Source of the DNA: Photobacterium chitinilyticum
GTDB lineage: Bacteria; Pseudomonadota; Gammaproteobacteria; Enterobacterales; Vibrionaceae
NCBI RefSeq assembly: GCF_004104355.1
Contig: NZ_RJLM01000001.1
Span: 310,001-374,000 of the forward strand
Reading direction: 5' to 3'
DNA length: 64,000 nt
The stretch's first letter is position 1. Each line of letters begins with the position of its first letter. The notes under the pieces were generated by a model. It had not been told where the DNA came from, ran no database searches, and saw only the letters and a list, made by a program, of their open reading frames with translations. This document shows positions 52,733-60,609 of the stretch, in pieces. The translations under genes were made by a program, and so were the position numbers.

Positions 52733-53167
52733 TTAGTCATCAGGCAGGTTTTTCGTCGGATCTGTAACACGTTCATACGGCCAGTAATGGTGACCAATAC
52801 GGATCATTAAGGTGGCCGCTGCCAGAATGAACGCTGCCAATGCCAACCAGACGACGAATAATCCATCGAGCTCTTTCATACCGAGAGTGATGTATCGGGC
52901 GATAGCCATAATCGCAATATAGATCGGGTAGCGGACCGGGATTTTACCGTTGGTGACAAACTGCTGGACCATGGCAAGCACTTCCAGGTAAATAAACATC
53001 AGCAGGATATCGGTCAATGCTATTTCTTTATTCGTATAGACATGAATAAATTCTGTTCCCATAGCGGCAATGGTCGCAAGGGTGATCGCGACTAGGAGAA
53101 TTGCCTCGAGAATGTGAAATACTTTTAAAAATGGGCGGCTAAAGCCTTTGGGTAGACTTGAAGGCAT
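52733..53167 (-). CDS. psiE: PsiE-family phosphate-starvation-inducible protein
   Basis: A 144-aa inner-membrane protein (E. coli PsiE 136 aa) with four membrane helices: ILEAILLVAITLATIAAMG, ILLMFIYLEVLAMVQQFV, IYIAIMAIARYITLGM and VVWLALAAFILAAATLMI. The family is induced by phosphate starvation in E. coli; its function is unknown. No Pho box was recognised upstream. It is divergent from the iron/haem gene group. Confidence 0.9.
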   Translation of the reverse strand: MPSSLPKGFSRPFLKVFHILEAILLVAITLATIAAMGTEFIHVYTNKEIALTDILLMFIYLEVLAMVQQFVTNGKIPVRYPIYIAIMAIARYITLGMKELDGLFVVWLALAAFILAAATLMIRIGHHYWPYERVTDPTKNLPDD

Positions 53168-53405
53168 CTAAACTCTCTTATGCGTAATTATTATGATAAA
53201 TCCATTATATAGAGGTATTTTGCAGTACAAAGGAAATGTGATGAAGGAATATATATTCGAATATCACAGTGGGTTAATGGCAGGGGGGCTTGGCTCCCTA
53301 TTTTTTTACCTATTAGTTTGTTTTTTAAAGAAATGATGAGCGTTGGTCGTAAATAGAAAGAAAATGAATAATATGCATGCTGATTTATAACATGTATTTT
53401 AAATG

Positions 53406-53419
53406 TTGATTTTGATCAA
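53406..53419 (+). promoter_or_regulatory. Perfect FNR box
   Basis: TTGATTTTGATCAA matches TTGAT-N4-ATCAA exactly. Its centre is about 70 bp before the transcription start predicted from the promoter at 53449-53476, a position used by activating FNR. Confidence 0.8.
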
Positions 53420-53428
53420 GAATAAAAA

Positions 53429-53443
53429 TGATAATTACTCTCA
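53429..53443 (+). promoter_or_regulatory. Fur-like box 1
   Basis: TGATAATTACTCTCA against the 7-1-7 consensus TGATAAT-N-ATTATCA: left arm 7/7, right arm 5/7. Confidence 0.6.
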
Positions 53444-53448
53444 CTACC

Positions 53449-53476
53449 TTGATTTACATTCTGAAACATATAGAAT
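53449..53476 (+). promoter_or_regulatory. Candidate sigma-70 promoter
   Basis: TTGATT (-35, 53449-53454) and TAGAAT (-10, 53471-53476) are separated by 16 bp. Fur-like boxes lie on both sides, as expected for an iron-repressed promoter. Confidence 0.5.
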
Positions 53477-53490
53477 GCAAATCGTTCTCG
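53476..53490 (+). promoter_or_regulatory. Fur-like box 2
   Basis: TGCAAATCGTTCTCG matches the Fur 7-1-7 consensus at 9 of 14 arm positions. Weakest of the three; it overlaps the candidate -10 edge and start. Confidence 0.4.
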
Positions 53491-53504
53491 TTTTAGATCC
53501 TGTC

Positions 53505-53519
53505 CAATAATAATTCTCA
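53505..53519 (+). promoter_or_regulatory. Fur-like box 3
   Basis: CAATAATAATTCTCA matches the Fur consensus at 5/7 and 6/7 arm positions. It lies just downstream of the candidate promoter. Confidence 0.5.
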
Positions 53520-53561
53520 GTTTACATTCGTTGTAAATGGATAGAATAAGAAGGAAAAGTA

Positions 53562-55583
53562 GTGAAGAAGTCAGTTCTTAGTGTTGCTGTTGCGGCTGCT
53601 GTGTTTACAACAGCTGCGAGTGCGACAGCCCAAGTGAAAATCTTAGATAAAACACATCAACCAGCAGGAAGCTTTTTAGCCTATACCGAATTTGAGCTGT
53701 CGGGTGAACCGCTAGCTGAATCACTTGGCTTGGATTTGGATGTACTCGATCCAAATTTGGCCAATGATCCAACACCTTTTGATTTTGCTGCCGGTATTGA
53801 AAGCTACGAGTATTCTGAAGAAGCGATGTATGCACTTAACTACCAATCGACAATGGGTCCACACCTTGTCAATGGTCCGGTTAACCGTGCTCGTGGCGGC
53901 CAGTTGGCAGATCTAGGTAAGCGTGTTATCGAAATGGCCGCAGCTGTGGGCTTCCCGGCGAGCGAAATTCCGCAGAACATGTACCCCATTTCTATCCCTT
54001 ATGCTTCAGGTAGCCCGGAGTTTGTACAAAAACCAGATATCACCACGGTAAATGGTGACGAAGTGGAAATTGTTACTGCAAAAGGCAACAGCAAAACCGT
54101 TCAGACGGTTGTTCCGGCCTACTTCCGCGATTACAAAACATTAGCCTGGGATGAAACGACATTTGATAAGTCGTTTAATCCGGCAGCGACAGGCGGCATT
54201 CTTCTGAAAGAAGTGATGTGGTCTCAAGATTTCCTTGGTGGTATGCACGTTACTGCGACAGACGAAGAAGTTGAAGCTGAGTCCGCGACAATGGATCTCG
54301 ATGGCAAGCACAGCCTCGGCGTTTCCGCTGCCGATGGCTTTAACGGCATGATGCTGACTGAAATGTCTATTGATAAGCTGCAAATCATGCAACAGCAGCT
54401 TGGCTTTGACGGTAAGCGTCTGGGCGTTAAATTTGGCCCGGATTACGACCCTGCCAAAGGACCTATCTGGTTTGCGCATAAAGTTGCCGTGACTGAAGGT
54501 ACTCGCAACGGTGTGAAATCTATCACCGGCCTGAAAGTGACAGACAGCGCGTCAACACTGCGTGATACTTGGTCAGCACTATGGCCTGTTGCGGAATTCT
54601 TCGCATACAGTGATCAGCGTACGGCGAATAGCGCTCAGAACCCTGCATTCCTGGCTGTGTTCGATGGTGCGCCATTTGCTGCAGCGCCAGCAGCCAATAC
54701 CGATGCGAGCGAGAGCAATGATGTAGTCGCTGGTGATGCATTCTCACTGGCTAACAATATCTCTAATCTGCTGTTCAAAAATATTGCTGCTCTGCACTAC
54801 AACAAAGAGCAGGGTACATTTGTTACCGAGTACAAAAATGGCAAGCAGGGCAGCAAGGTCGATACCTACGACGCGGCATATTCTCTTGTTGCACTGTCTA
54901 TCTATCAGCGTGCAAAAGATGCTTTGCCAGTTGGTTACGCCTCGGCGGAATCTGGCGATGTCGATCTGAAGACGGCTGCTGGTAAAGAGGCATTGGCAAT
55001 GATCAAAGGCCAGGCTGATTTCATTGTCAACCAGCTAACAGGCAAAGACGGTCTGGTGTTTGATGGCCTGACTCTGAATACCGTTAACAAGCTAACAAAA
55101 GAAAAATCACTGGATGCGCAGTTTGCAGCGATTCGTGGTTTGGTTGCGGCATACCTTGCAACTGATGATATGAAATACAAGCAGGCAGCACGTTCAATTT
55201 ACCTTGCGGTAGAGAAAAACATGTTTGATGAGAATATCGACACATGGGCAACGGTACCGGGTAAAGCAACGATTCATACCCCATATACTGAAGCGGCTAT
55301 CTCAGGCGGTCTACGTGAAGCAATTCTTCACCTGAAAAATGAAGAAGGCGAAAACGAGCCTGCGCTGGAGTTAACAGCACTAACGGACCGTTATGTAAGC
55401 TGGTTCCGTGGCGTTATTAACGGCGGTATGCAGCTTGCCGAGTGGATGGGTGATTCTGGCGAAAACCAAATCAAAGGTAGCAGTTCTACTGATACCGACG
55501 AGGACGGTGTTCACCAGATTATCGCTGCTGGTGGCAAGTTCGGTACTGCAATGACCATGGCCAACAAGGCCAGCGTTAAGTAA
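53562..55583 (+). CDS. Exported protein of unknown family, first gene of the iron/haem group
   Basis: A 673-aa protein beginning with GTG at 53562, with AAGGA 6 nt upstream. Residues 1-24 are a signal peptide (SVLSVAVAAAVFTTAASATA). No cysteine, membrane helix or CXXCH is visible in the mature part. The N-terminal half is mixed alpha/beta; the C-terminal half (about 400-640) has repeated helical pairs (YDAAYSLVALSIYQRAKDAL; AAYLATDDMKYKQAARSIYL; AISGGLREAILHLKNEE), which suggests an alpha/alpha-toroid-like domain. It is acidic and likely periplasmic. It follows an FNR/Fur control region and is separated from the next gene by a terminator hairpin, so it may be made in excess. A role as metal-binding or carrier protein for the adjacent FTR1 is a guess. 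Confidence 0.85.
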   Translation: MKKSVLSVAVAAAVFTTAASATAQVKILDKTHQPAGSFLAYTEFELSGEPLAESLGLDLDVLDPNLANDPTPFDFAAGIESYEYSEEAMYALNYQSTMGPHLVNGPVNRARGGQLADLGKRVIEMAAAVGFPASEIPQNMYPISIPYASGSPEFVQKPDITTVNGDEVEIVTAKGNSKTVQTVVPAYFRDYKTLAWDETTFDKSFNPAATGGILLKEVMWSQDFLGGMHVTATDEEVEAESATMDLDGKHSLGVSAADGFNGMMLTEMSIDKLQIMQQQLGFDGKRLGVKFGPDYDPAKGPIWFAHKVAVTEGTRNGVKSITGLKVTDSASTLRDTWSALWPVAEFFAYSDQRTANSAQNPAFLAVFDGAPFAAAPAANTDASESNDVVAGDAFSLANNISNLLFKNIAALHYNKEQGTFVTEYKNGKQGSKVDTYDAAYSLVALSIYQRAKDALPVGYASAESGDVDLKTAAGKEALAMIKGQADFIVNQLTGKDGLVFDGLTLNTVNKLTKEKSLDAQFAAIRGLVAAYLATDDMKYKQAARSIYLAVEKNMFDENIDTWATVPGKATIHTPYTEAAISGGLREAILHLKNEEGENEPALELTALTDRYVSWFRGVINGGMQLAEWMGDSGENQIKGSSSTDTDEDGVHQIIAAGGKFGTAMTMANKASVK

Positions 55584-55609
55584 AGGGTAAGCTTACTTGT
55601 TACTGATCA

Positions 55610-55638
55610 GGCAGCGATGTTAAGTCGCTGCCTTTGTT
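55610..55638 (+). terminator. Hairpin after the 673-aa gene, likely attenuator
   Basis: A perfect 8-bp GGCAGCGA/TCGCTGCC stem with a 7-nt loop is followed by TTTGTTGTTT. Downstream genes run in the same direction with no obvious new promoter, so partial read-through is likely. Confidence 0.7.
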
Positions 55639-55716
55639 GTTTCGTCACTATTTAAATTATTGATATTTATAATGATATCCGCGTAGAAAGTGTTCATTCA
55701 TACATAGGTTGTAGTT

Positions 55717-56202
55717 ATGTCAGTATCCCTGAGTTCAGATCAAAAGCCTGTTGCTGGTGGATTTAACCTACGGTGGCAACGCTTGGCTTACCATCATAAA
55801 TGGGCAGAGTCATTGCTGTATGTGATGTTTTTTAGCGGATTGCTGCTGTGGGATGTTGTTGGTGTCGGCTGGCAGCTAGAACGCTGGACATTATTGGTAC
55901 ATATGGTGGTTGGTGCCACGTTATTTACTGTTATTGTCGGCGCATTTTGGGCCGCACACCGGCGTTTGATCACCTCTAGCAACAAGCCTTTCCTGCGCCA
56001 AACTGGGACTGCAATCGAATGGCTGCTGATTGCTTGCTGCCTCAGCGGGTTTTATCTGTTTTTTTATGGTAATCCGGGAAATACATTAGGTGTTTTCATT
56101 CAGGACGTGCACTTTTATTCATCATGGCTGCTGGCACCACTCGTGTTTCGCCATGCGATGAGATGGAGTGTATTGAATCTGAACAAGTTTCGTCGTCGAT
56201 AA
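55717..56202 (+). CDS. Four-helix b-type cytochrome (cytochrome b561 / diheme cytochrome b type)
   Basis: A 161-aa inner-membrane protein with four membrane helices (about 33-50, 58-80, 98-117 and 133-149). Histidines lie where haem ligands are expected: H26/H27 at the start of helix 1, H62 in helix 2, H81 after it, H132 at the start of helix 4 and H146 in it. This fits the prokaryotic cytochrome b561 / Ni-hydrogenase-type cytochrome b superfamily, which moves electrons between quinones and periplasmic partners. It sits ahead of FTR1 and in the same unit as the hexahaem protein, so electron exchange with that protein is the natural hypothesis. Confidence 0.85.
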   Translation: MSVSLSSDQKPVAGGFNLRWQRLAYHHKWAESLLYVMFFSGLLLWDVVGVGWQLERWTLLVHMVVGATLFTVIVGAFWAAHRRLITSSNKPFLRQTGTAIEWLLIACCLSGFYLFFYGNPGNTLGVFIQDVHFYSSWLLAPLVFRHAMRWSVLNLNKFRRR

Positions 56203-56250
56203 GAGCCAGAAAGGCCGTATTACATTGAATTTATTTACATTGGGGATCCC

Positions 56251-57069
56251 ATGTTAGCCAGTTTTTTAATTACCCTGCGCGAAGGGTTAGAAGCGTTTTT
56301 GTTAGTCGGTATCGCTTTGTCATATCTCGCCAAGCTGAATGCCCGTCATTACAACAAGTATATTTACCTCGGCGTGTTTGTCGGTTTGTTGCTTTCTTTA
56401 GCCGTTGCGGTTGTCTTCCAGGTGGTGGTTGATCAGTTTAGCAACGAGCTTTACCGAAATTATTTGATGGCCGGGATCTTGATATTTGCCACTGTCGTTT
56501 TGACGTATATGGCTATTTGGATGCAGAAGCAGGCCAAGAATCAAGTTGCACAAGTACAAAAAGACCTGACGGATATGGTCAGTACCGGTAACCTGCTCGG
56601 GCTGGTTTTCCTCTCGACCCTTGCGGTGCTGCGTGAAGGTTTCGAAACGATTTTGTTTTTCTCTGCCTTGATGTATTCGAACTTTGGTGAGTTCAGTACG
56701 CAAGATGCACTGATCGGTGCGATCTCTGGACTAGTCCTGTCAATAGCACTGGTTTGGATGATGCTGAAAAGTACCCGAAATGTGCCGCTACGATCATTTT
56801 TCCGTTGGACAAGTCTATTTATTATCATTATCGCGGCCGGTTTGTTGTCATCTGCTATAAACATGTTACAGGCCGCCCATGTACTACCTATTGTTCATGC
56901 TCAGCTTTTTGATATCTCGCATATTCTCGATGACCGTGGGGTATTTGGCACCTTCCTGCGCGCATTATTTGGCTATAACTCGTCACCGGGCTTGTTGCAG
57001 CTCGTGGTTTGGGGCGGCTATATGCTGACCTTTGTCTTTTTCTGGAATCGTGGATACAAACAGGCATGA
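56251..57069 (+). CDS. FTR1-family iron permease
   Basis: A 272-aa inner-membrane permease of the FTR1/EfeU/FetM family, with about seven membrane helices. The two R-E-x-x-E iron-transport motifs are intact: REGLEAFL at 10-17 and REGFETILF at 128-136. In known members, ferrous iron is oxidised outside the membrane and Fe(III) passes through. The canonical partners EfeO (cupredoxin/imelysin) and EfeB (Dyp haem peroxidase) are not present here. Ribosome site GGGGAT precedes the start. Its last four bases overlap the start of the FAD oxidoreductase gene (ATGA). Confidence 0.95.
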   Translation: MLASFLITLREGLEAFLLVGIALSYLAKLNARHYNKYIYLGVFVGLLLSLAVAVVFQVVVDQFSNELYRNYLMAGILIFATVVLTYMAIWMQKQAKNQVAQVQKDLTDMVSTGNLLGLVFLSTLAVLREGFETILFFSALMYSNFGEFSTQDALIGAISGLVLSIALVWMMLKSTRNVPLRSFFRWTSLFIIIIAAGLLSSAINMLQAAHVLPIVHAQLFDISHILDDRGVFGTFLRALFGYNSSPGLLQLVVWGGYMLTFVFFWNRGYKQA

Positions 57070-58487
57070 GCATAACATCAGACAAACATATTGCTGTACT
57101 CGGGGCTGGACCTGCAGGCTTGATGGCTGCATGGGAGCTGGTCGAAGCCGGTTATCAGGTCACCATTCTTGATCGAGACGATCATGTCGGCGGGATGTGT
57201 GCGACCCAAACATTCAGCGGCCAGCATGGTGAATACCGTTTTGATTTCGGTGGCCATCGTTTCATCACTAAAAACCCCAAATTGCTTGAATTTGTTGATG
57301 AGTTGATGGGAGACGAGCTGCTCTTTGCACAGCGCAAAAGCGTTATTCGTTACCGTGGTCGAATTTATCAATATCCGTTGGCGATGGTCGATCTAATTAA
57401 GAACGCGCCTCTGCCTCTGTTGGTTGGAGGAGCTATTGATCTTGGCAAGCAGCTATTTAAGGCCAAACCGCAAGATCAGTCTGCGGTCAGCTTTGCCGAA
57501 TGGATTGAAAGCCGGTTCGGCACTACGTTATACAAGCATTTTTTTGAAGGCTATACCGCCAAGCTGTGGGGGATTGATCCGGCCTTCTTGTCGGGAGACT
57601 GGGCATCGCAGCGAATTAGTCTGATGGATCTCAAAGATGTTGCCCGCCGTTTATTGCCGGGACGTCGCTCGTCGGTTCGTACCTATGCCCGCCAGTATCG
57701 TTATCCTAAGTGGGGGTTTGGCCAGCTGTATACCCGTTTGGCCGAAGAGCTGGAAAAGAAAGGGGTTCAAATTGTTCTTAACAGCGATGTCTGCGGATTG
57801 ACACGCGATGCTAACAACCGAATTGAAGCGGTTGAATACCGGCACCAGGATGAAGTGATTTCATTAAACTGCGACGAGGTGATATCAACCTTGCCATTAC
57901 CGCTGATGTGTAAACTCACAGGGTTTGATAGCGGACTGGAATTTAGGGCATTACGCTTTATAAATATGCCGATGGAAACAGAAAATATCTCCGATAACAC
58001 ATGGCAGTACCTTTCTGATCCCGAGTTATTAGGTACTCGATTGCAAGAGCCTAAACGCCGTTCATCGTATATGGCTCCCGAGGGGCGTTCATCGGTGATG
58101 ATTGAAATCCCATGCAACAAAGGGGATGACGTCTGGTCGATGGATGGCGACAGCCTGCAGCAGCGTGTCTTTAACGATCTCGAATCGCTGGGGGTCGATC
58201 CTAAGCTGGCAACGGGAGAGTACTTCACCTCCTATACCGAGCATGCCTATCCGCTGATGGATATGACCTATCAGGCCAAGCGCGAAAAAGCGATCACCCA
58301 TTTGTCACAGTTCGATAATCTGATCATGACCGGTCGTCAGGGAACCTTCCGTTACATTTTTACCGATACCGCAATGGAAATGGGCATGATGGCCGCACAG
58401 TCCGTCATTGACGGCAAAGACCGTCGACGTGAAATATTCGATTTTCGTAATGAAAAAACCGTGATTGAAGTTCAGAGCGTGGCTTAG
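57066..58487 (+). CDS. FAD-dependent oxidoreductase, amine oxidase / UDP-galactopyranose mutase-like
   Basis: A 473-aa protein with start at 57066, overlapping the FTR1 stop in ATGA. Residues 9-42 are a Rossmann FAD site (AVLGAGPAGLMAAWELVEAG, then a VGG motif). DFGGHRFITKNPKLLEFV and RYRGRIYQYPL resemble the NAD_binding_8/amino_oxidase superfamily, close in look to UDP-galactopyranose mutase-like and protoporphyrinogen-oxidase-like flavoproteins. The C-terminal FAD block is NLIMTGRQGTFRYIFTDTAM. No signal peptide, so cytoplasmic. Its substrate is unknown. Tight coupling to FTR1 could mean a redox role (cytoplasmic iron handling) or, with the next-but-one gene, a sugar-modification role. Confidence 0.88.
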   Translation: MSITSDKHIAVLGAGPAGLMAAWELVEAGYQVTILDRDDHVGGMCATQTFSGQHGEYRFDFGGHRFITKNPKLLEFVDELMGDELLFAQRKSVIRYRGRIYQYPLAMVDLIKNAPLPLLVGGAIDLGKQLFKAKPQDQSAVSFAEWIESRFGTTLYKHFFEGYTAKLWGIDPAFLSGDWASQRISLMDLKDVARRLLPGRRSSVRTYARQYRYPKWGFGQLYTRLAEELEKKGVQIVLNSDVCGLTRDANNRIEAVEYRHQDEVISLNCDEVISTLPLPLMCKLTGFDSGLEFRALRFINMPMETENISDNTWQYLSDPELLGTRLQEPKRRSSYMAPEGRSSVMIEIPCNKGDDVWSMDGDSLQQRVFNDLESLGVDPKLATGEYFTSYTEHAYPLMDMTYQAKREKAITHLSQFDNLIMTGRQGTFRYIFTDTAMEMGMMAAQSVIDGKDRRREIFDFRNEKTVIEVQSVA

Positions 58488-58514
58488 CGCTATTTGCTGC
58501 ACATGGAGAGATAT

Positions 58515-59102
58515 ATGAGACTAACAACGTTTACTTGTGTTTTGCGTACCTGCCTGGCTATTTTGCTGGGTTTGGTTGTCAGTACGTCAAGCCACGCGTA
58601 TTCGTATGCGGCGGCAGGAAAGGAGCCTGTTATCGACGGGCGTGAAGCGATAATGCAAGCGTTGGCCGATAATGATTTTGTGGCTGCGAAAGTGGCTGTT
58701 GATGGCTTACACGAAGAGTTCACCTACCTGCTTAATGAGCACCAGGTCGACCTGTTAACCCCGATGAATCAAGCACTGGCTGATAAAGATGCGGCCAAGG
58801 TGGAGGCGGTGATGGATCACGCCGTGATAGAGGAGATCGTCCGGCGCCTTGACGGTGCCGAGAAGAACCTTGGCGATTACCAGGTAGCCAAAGTACTGGT
58901 AGTCAAAAGTAAGCTTTTTCTTGATTTAATCATGCCAAAGCTCGATGAAAGTAGCAGGAAACAGGCGACTGAAGCTATCCAGGGCGTTCTGAATGCTATC
59001 GGTAACCCGGGCGTATTTGGTGTGGGTCAGGCACCAGCTGATCCGGCGGTGTTCAAACAGCAGCGTGAGTTGCTTACTGATGCAATTAATTCGTTGAAAT
59101 AG
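58515..59102 (+). CDS. Small exported helical protein next to FTR1
   Basis: A 195-aa protein. The start at 58515 is chosen because GGAGA is 5 nt upstream and a signal peptide begins there (cleavage near SSHA, residue 28); an in-frame TTG at 58494 is less likely. The mature part is almost all helix, with acidic residues and histidines (GLHEEFTYLLNEHQ, DHAVIEEIVRRLDGAE). Helical periplasmic extensions occur fused to some bacterial FTR1 permeases, so this may be a detached version that binds iron. That is an inference; no family is recognised with certainty. Confidence 0.8.
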   Translation: MRLTTFTCVLRTCLAILLGLVVSTSSHAYSYAAAGKEPVIDGREAIMQALADNDFVAAKVAVDGLHEEFTYLLNEHQVDLLTPMNQALADKDAAKVEAVMDHAVIEEIVRRLDGAEKNLGDYQVAKVLVVKSKLFLDLIMPKLDESSRKQATEAIQGVLNAIGNPGVFGVGQAPADPAVFKQQRELLTDAINSLK

Positions 59103-59108
59103 CACCAG

Positions 59109-60569
59109 ATGAGCCGTCCCTTTCCTAGCTGTGTTTTGGTTAACAACGCTGCCGTTTTAATGACGGCCAGTAAGCTATGCTACGTGATCATTATCGCGTC
59201 GGCTTGCATGGGCTGGTGGTGGTGGATGGGGCGTTTTCCTCTGGAGTTGACCAGTGATGATGCGCTTAACTTCTCTCGGGGCGTTGAGCGCTTTTCGGTA
59301 CTGGAGTTTCGACCGCACTTCCCAGGATATCCTGCCTTCATTGGTTTATCCCGGCTGGCTGCAATCTGGATCGAAGCGGCTGTTGCGTCTATTTGGGTCT
59401 CGATGTTATCGGCAATGTTGATCCCGCTCCTTGTTGCCAGGTTGGTGTACCTGCTGTCGAGTTCGTGGCCTGCGGCAACCTTGGGCTGTGTATTGGCGCT
59501 GATGCAGCCGCTGCTTGCCTCAATGGCACTGAGCGGGTTGTCGGATTCAGCTGCAATCATGGTGTTTCTGTTGGCGTTGATTGCAGCATTGCAGCAGAAA
59601 CATAGCATGGTTGGGTTCTGGATTGGTCTTATGCTTGCCACCCGACCGTCTTACCTGCCACTGGCGTTGGGCATGGCGATGTTGCCATGCTGGGGGAATT
59701 ACGTCGGATCGAAAATCCGGGCATACCTACAGGCAAGTATTGCCATTGCCGCGATTGGTTCACTGAGCTTGGGTTTTATCTGGTTTCACGATGGCGCTGC
59801 CTATTTCGAGGAAGGGATCCGTTTTACCCAGGGACATTTTACGATTTGGGGCAATACGGTTGAAGGTGATAACGCCAGCTTATGGCAATGGGTAGAGGCT
59901 CTGGGGAAAGGGTTCGGCTGGCTTGGCTTGATCGTGGTGTTGGTTTCACTATTTAGCGCTGTTATTGGGCTTGCATCTGCTCCCATGAGTAAGAGTTTGA
60001 ATTTTAGGAATCAGGCTAGCAGAAGACAACAGTTGGCACTCACTGCCGTAATTGCTTGGCTGTACTGGGCTTGGATCACGTTCGGTCAGAACCCTGATAA
60101 CCTGCGCCATTGGGCGCCGGTACTTTTTCTGTTTTTGACCGTGCTGCCGGTGCAGTTAGCCGGGTTACAGAAAATATTCGAAGCTAGCCGATTGGGAGTG
60201 GTTGCTGTTAGTGTGCTTGGTATCTGCCCTGTGTTCTATTGCCTGATTTTAGGCTATCAGAATGTTCAGAGCGCTCCGTCGCAGGCACCGATTCAGCAGG
60301 CAATGTCCTGGATTAGGGCCAACCCTAAAGTGACGGTTGTCGGAACCAATTACAGCGTGAATTTGCTGCGTGCCCAACTCGGCAGCCATGCTATTTATGA
60401 CATGTATTACCCCAGTAGCAAATTGGCTCTGGTCAATGCGCATAAGCGTACTCCACAGAGTGCATGGCGGTTGTCGGGTACACGGCTAACTGATCAGCAA
60501 TTGGTTACCGAGTTCAGCCCAAGATTTATTGGTGAAAGGCGTCTCTTTTTATATCAAATTAGTCAGTGA
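59109..60569 (+). CDS. GT-C-type membrane glycosyltransferase-like protein
   Basis: A 486-aa inner-membrane protein with about 10-11 membrane helices. The first periplasmic loop has SDDALNFSRGVERF followed by FRPHFPGYPAFIGL. An acidic pair (D50-D51) followed by a PHFPGYP segment is typical of GT-C enzymes using polyprenyl-phosphate sugars (GT39/PMT-like). The soluble C-terminus (about 400-486) is short. It starts 6 bp after the previous gene, so it belongs to the operon. A glycosyltransferase in an iron-transport unit is unusual; a partner could be an exported protein of the same unit. The family assignment is by motif and topology only. Confidence 0.75.
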   Translation: MSRPFPSCVLVNNAAVLMTASKLCYVIIIASACMGWWWWMGRFPLELTSDDALNFSRGVERFSVLEFRPHFPGYPAFIGLSRLAAIWIEAAVASIWVSMLSAMLIPLLVARLVYLLSSSWPAATLGCVLALMQPLLASMALSGLSDSAAIMVFLLALIAALQQKHSMVGFWIGLMLATRPSYLPLALGMAMLPCWGNYVGSKIRAYLQASIAIAAIGSLSLGFIWFHDGAAYFEEGIRFTQGHFTIWGNTVEGDNASLWQWVEALGKGFGWLGLIVVLVSLFSAVIGLASAPMSKSLNFRNQASRRQQLALTAVIAWLYWAWITFGQNPDNLRHWAPVLFLFLTVLPVQLAGLQKIFEASRLGVVAVSVLGICPVFYCLILGYQNVQSAPSQAPIQQAMSWIRANPKVTVVGTNYSVNLLRAQLGSHAIYDMYYPSSKLALVNAHKRTPQSAWRLSGTRLTDQQLVTEFSPRFIGERRLFLYQISQ

Positions 60570-60609
60570 CCCCGGTTGCTGGCCTGAAGTAGTGTGAGTG
60601 TAAAGGCGA

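Larger units (their letters stand above)
53168..53561. other. Divergent control region between psiE and the iron/haem genes
   Basis: About 394 nt. The right half holds a perfect FNR box, a candidate promoter and three Fur-like boxes, listed separately. TTTACATTC is repeated at 53453-53461 and 53521-53529, the second copy being part of an inverted repeat TTTACA-N5-TGTAAA. The left half, next to psiE, shows nothing recognisable. Confidence 0.55.

Noticed and set aside
55660-55700. Fourth Fur-like or promoter element ahead of the b-type cytochrome gene
   Set aside because: GATAT-N8-GATATC-like AT-rich sequence is present, but it matches neither the Fur consensus nor a convincing -35/-10 pair.
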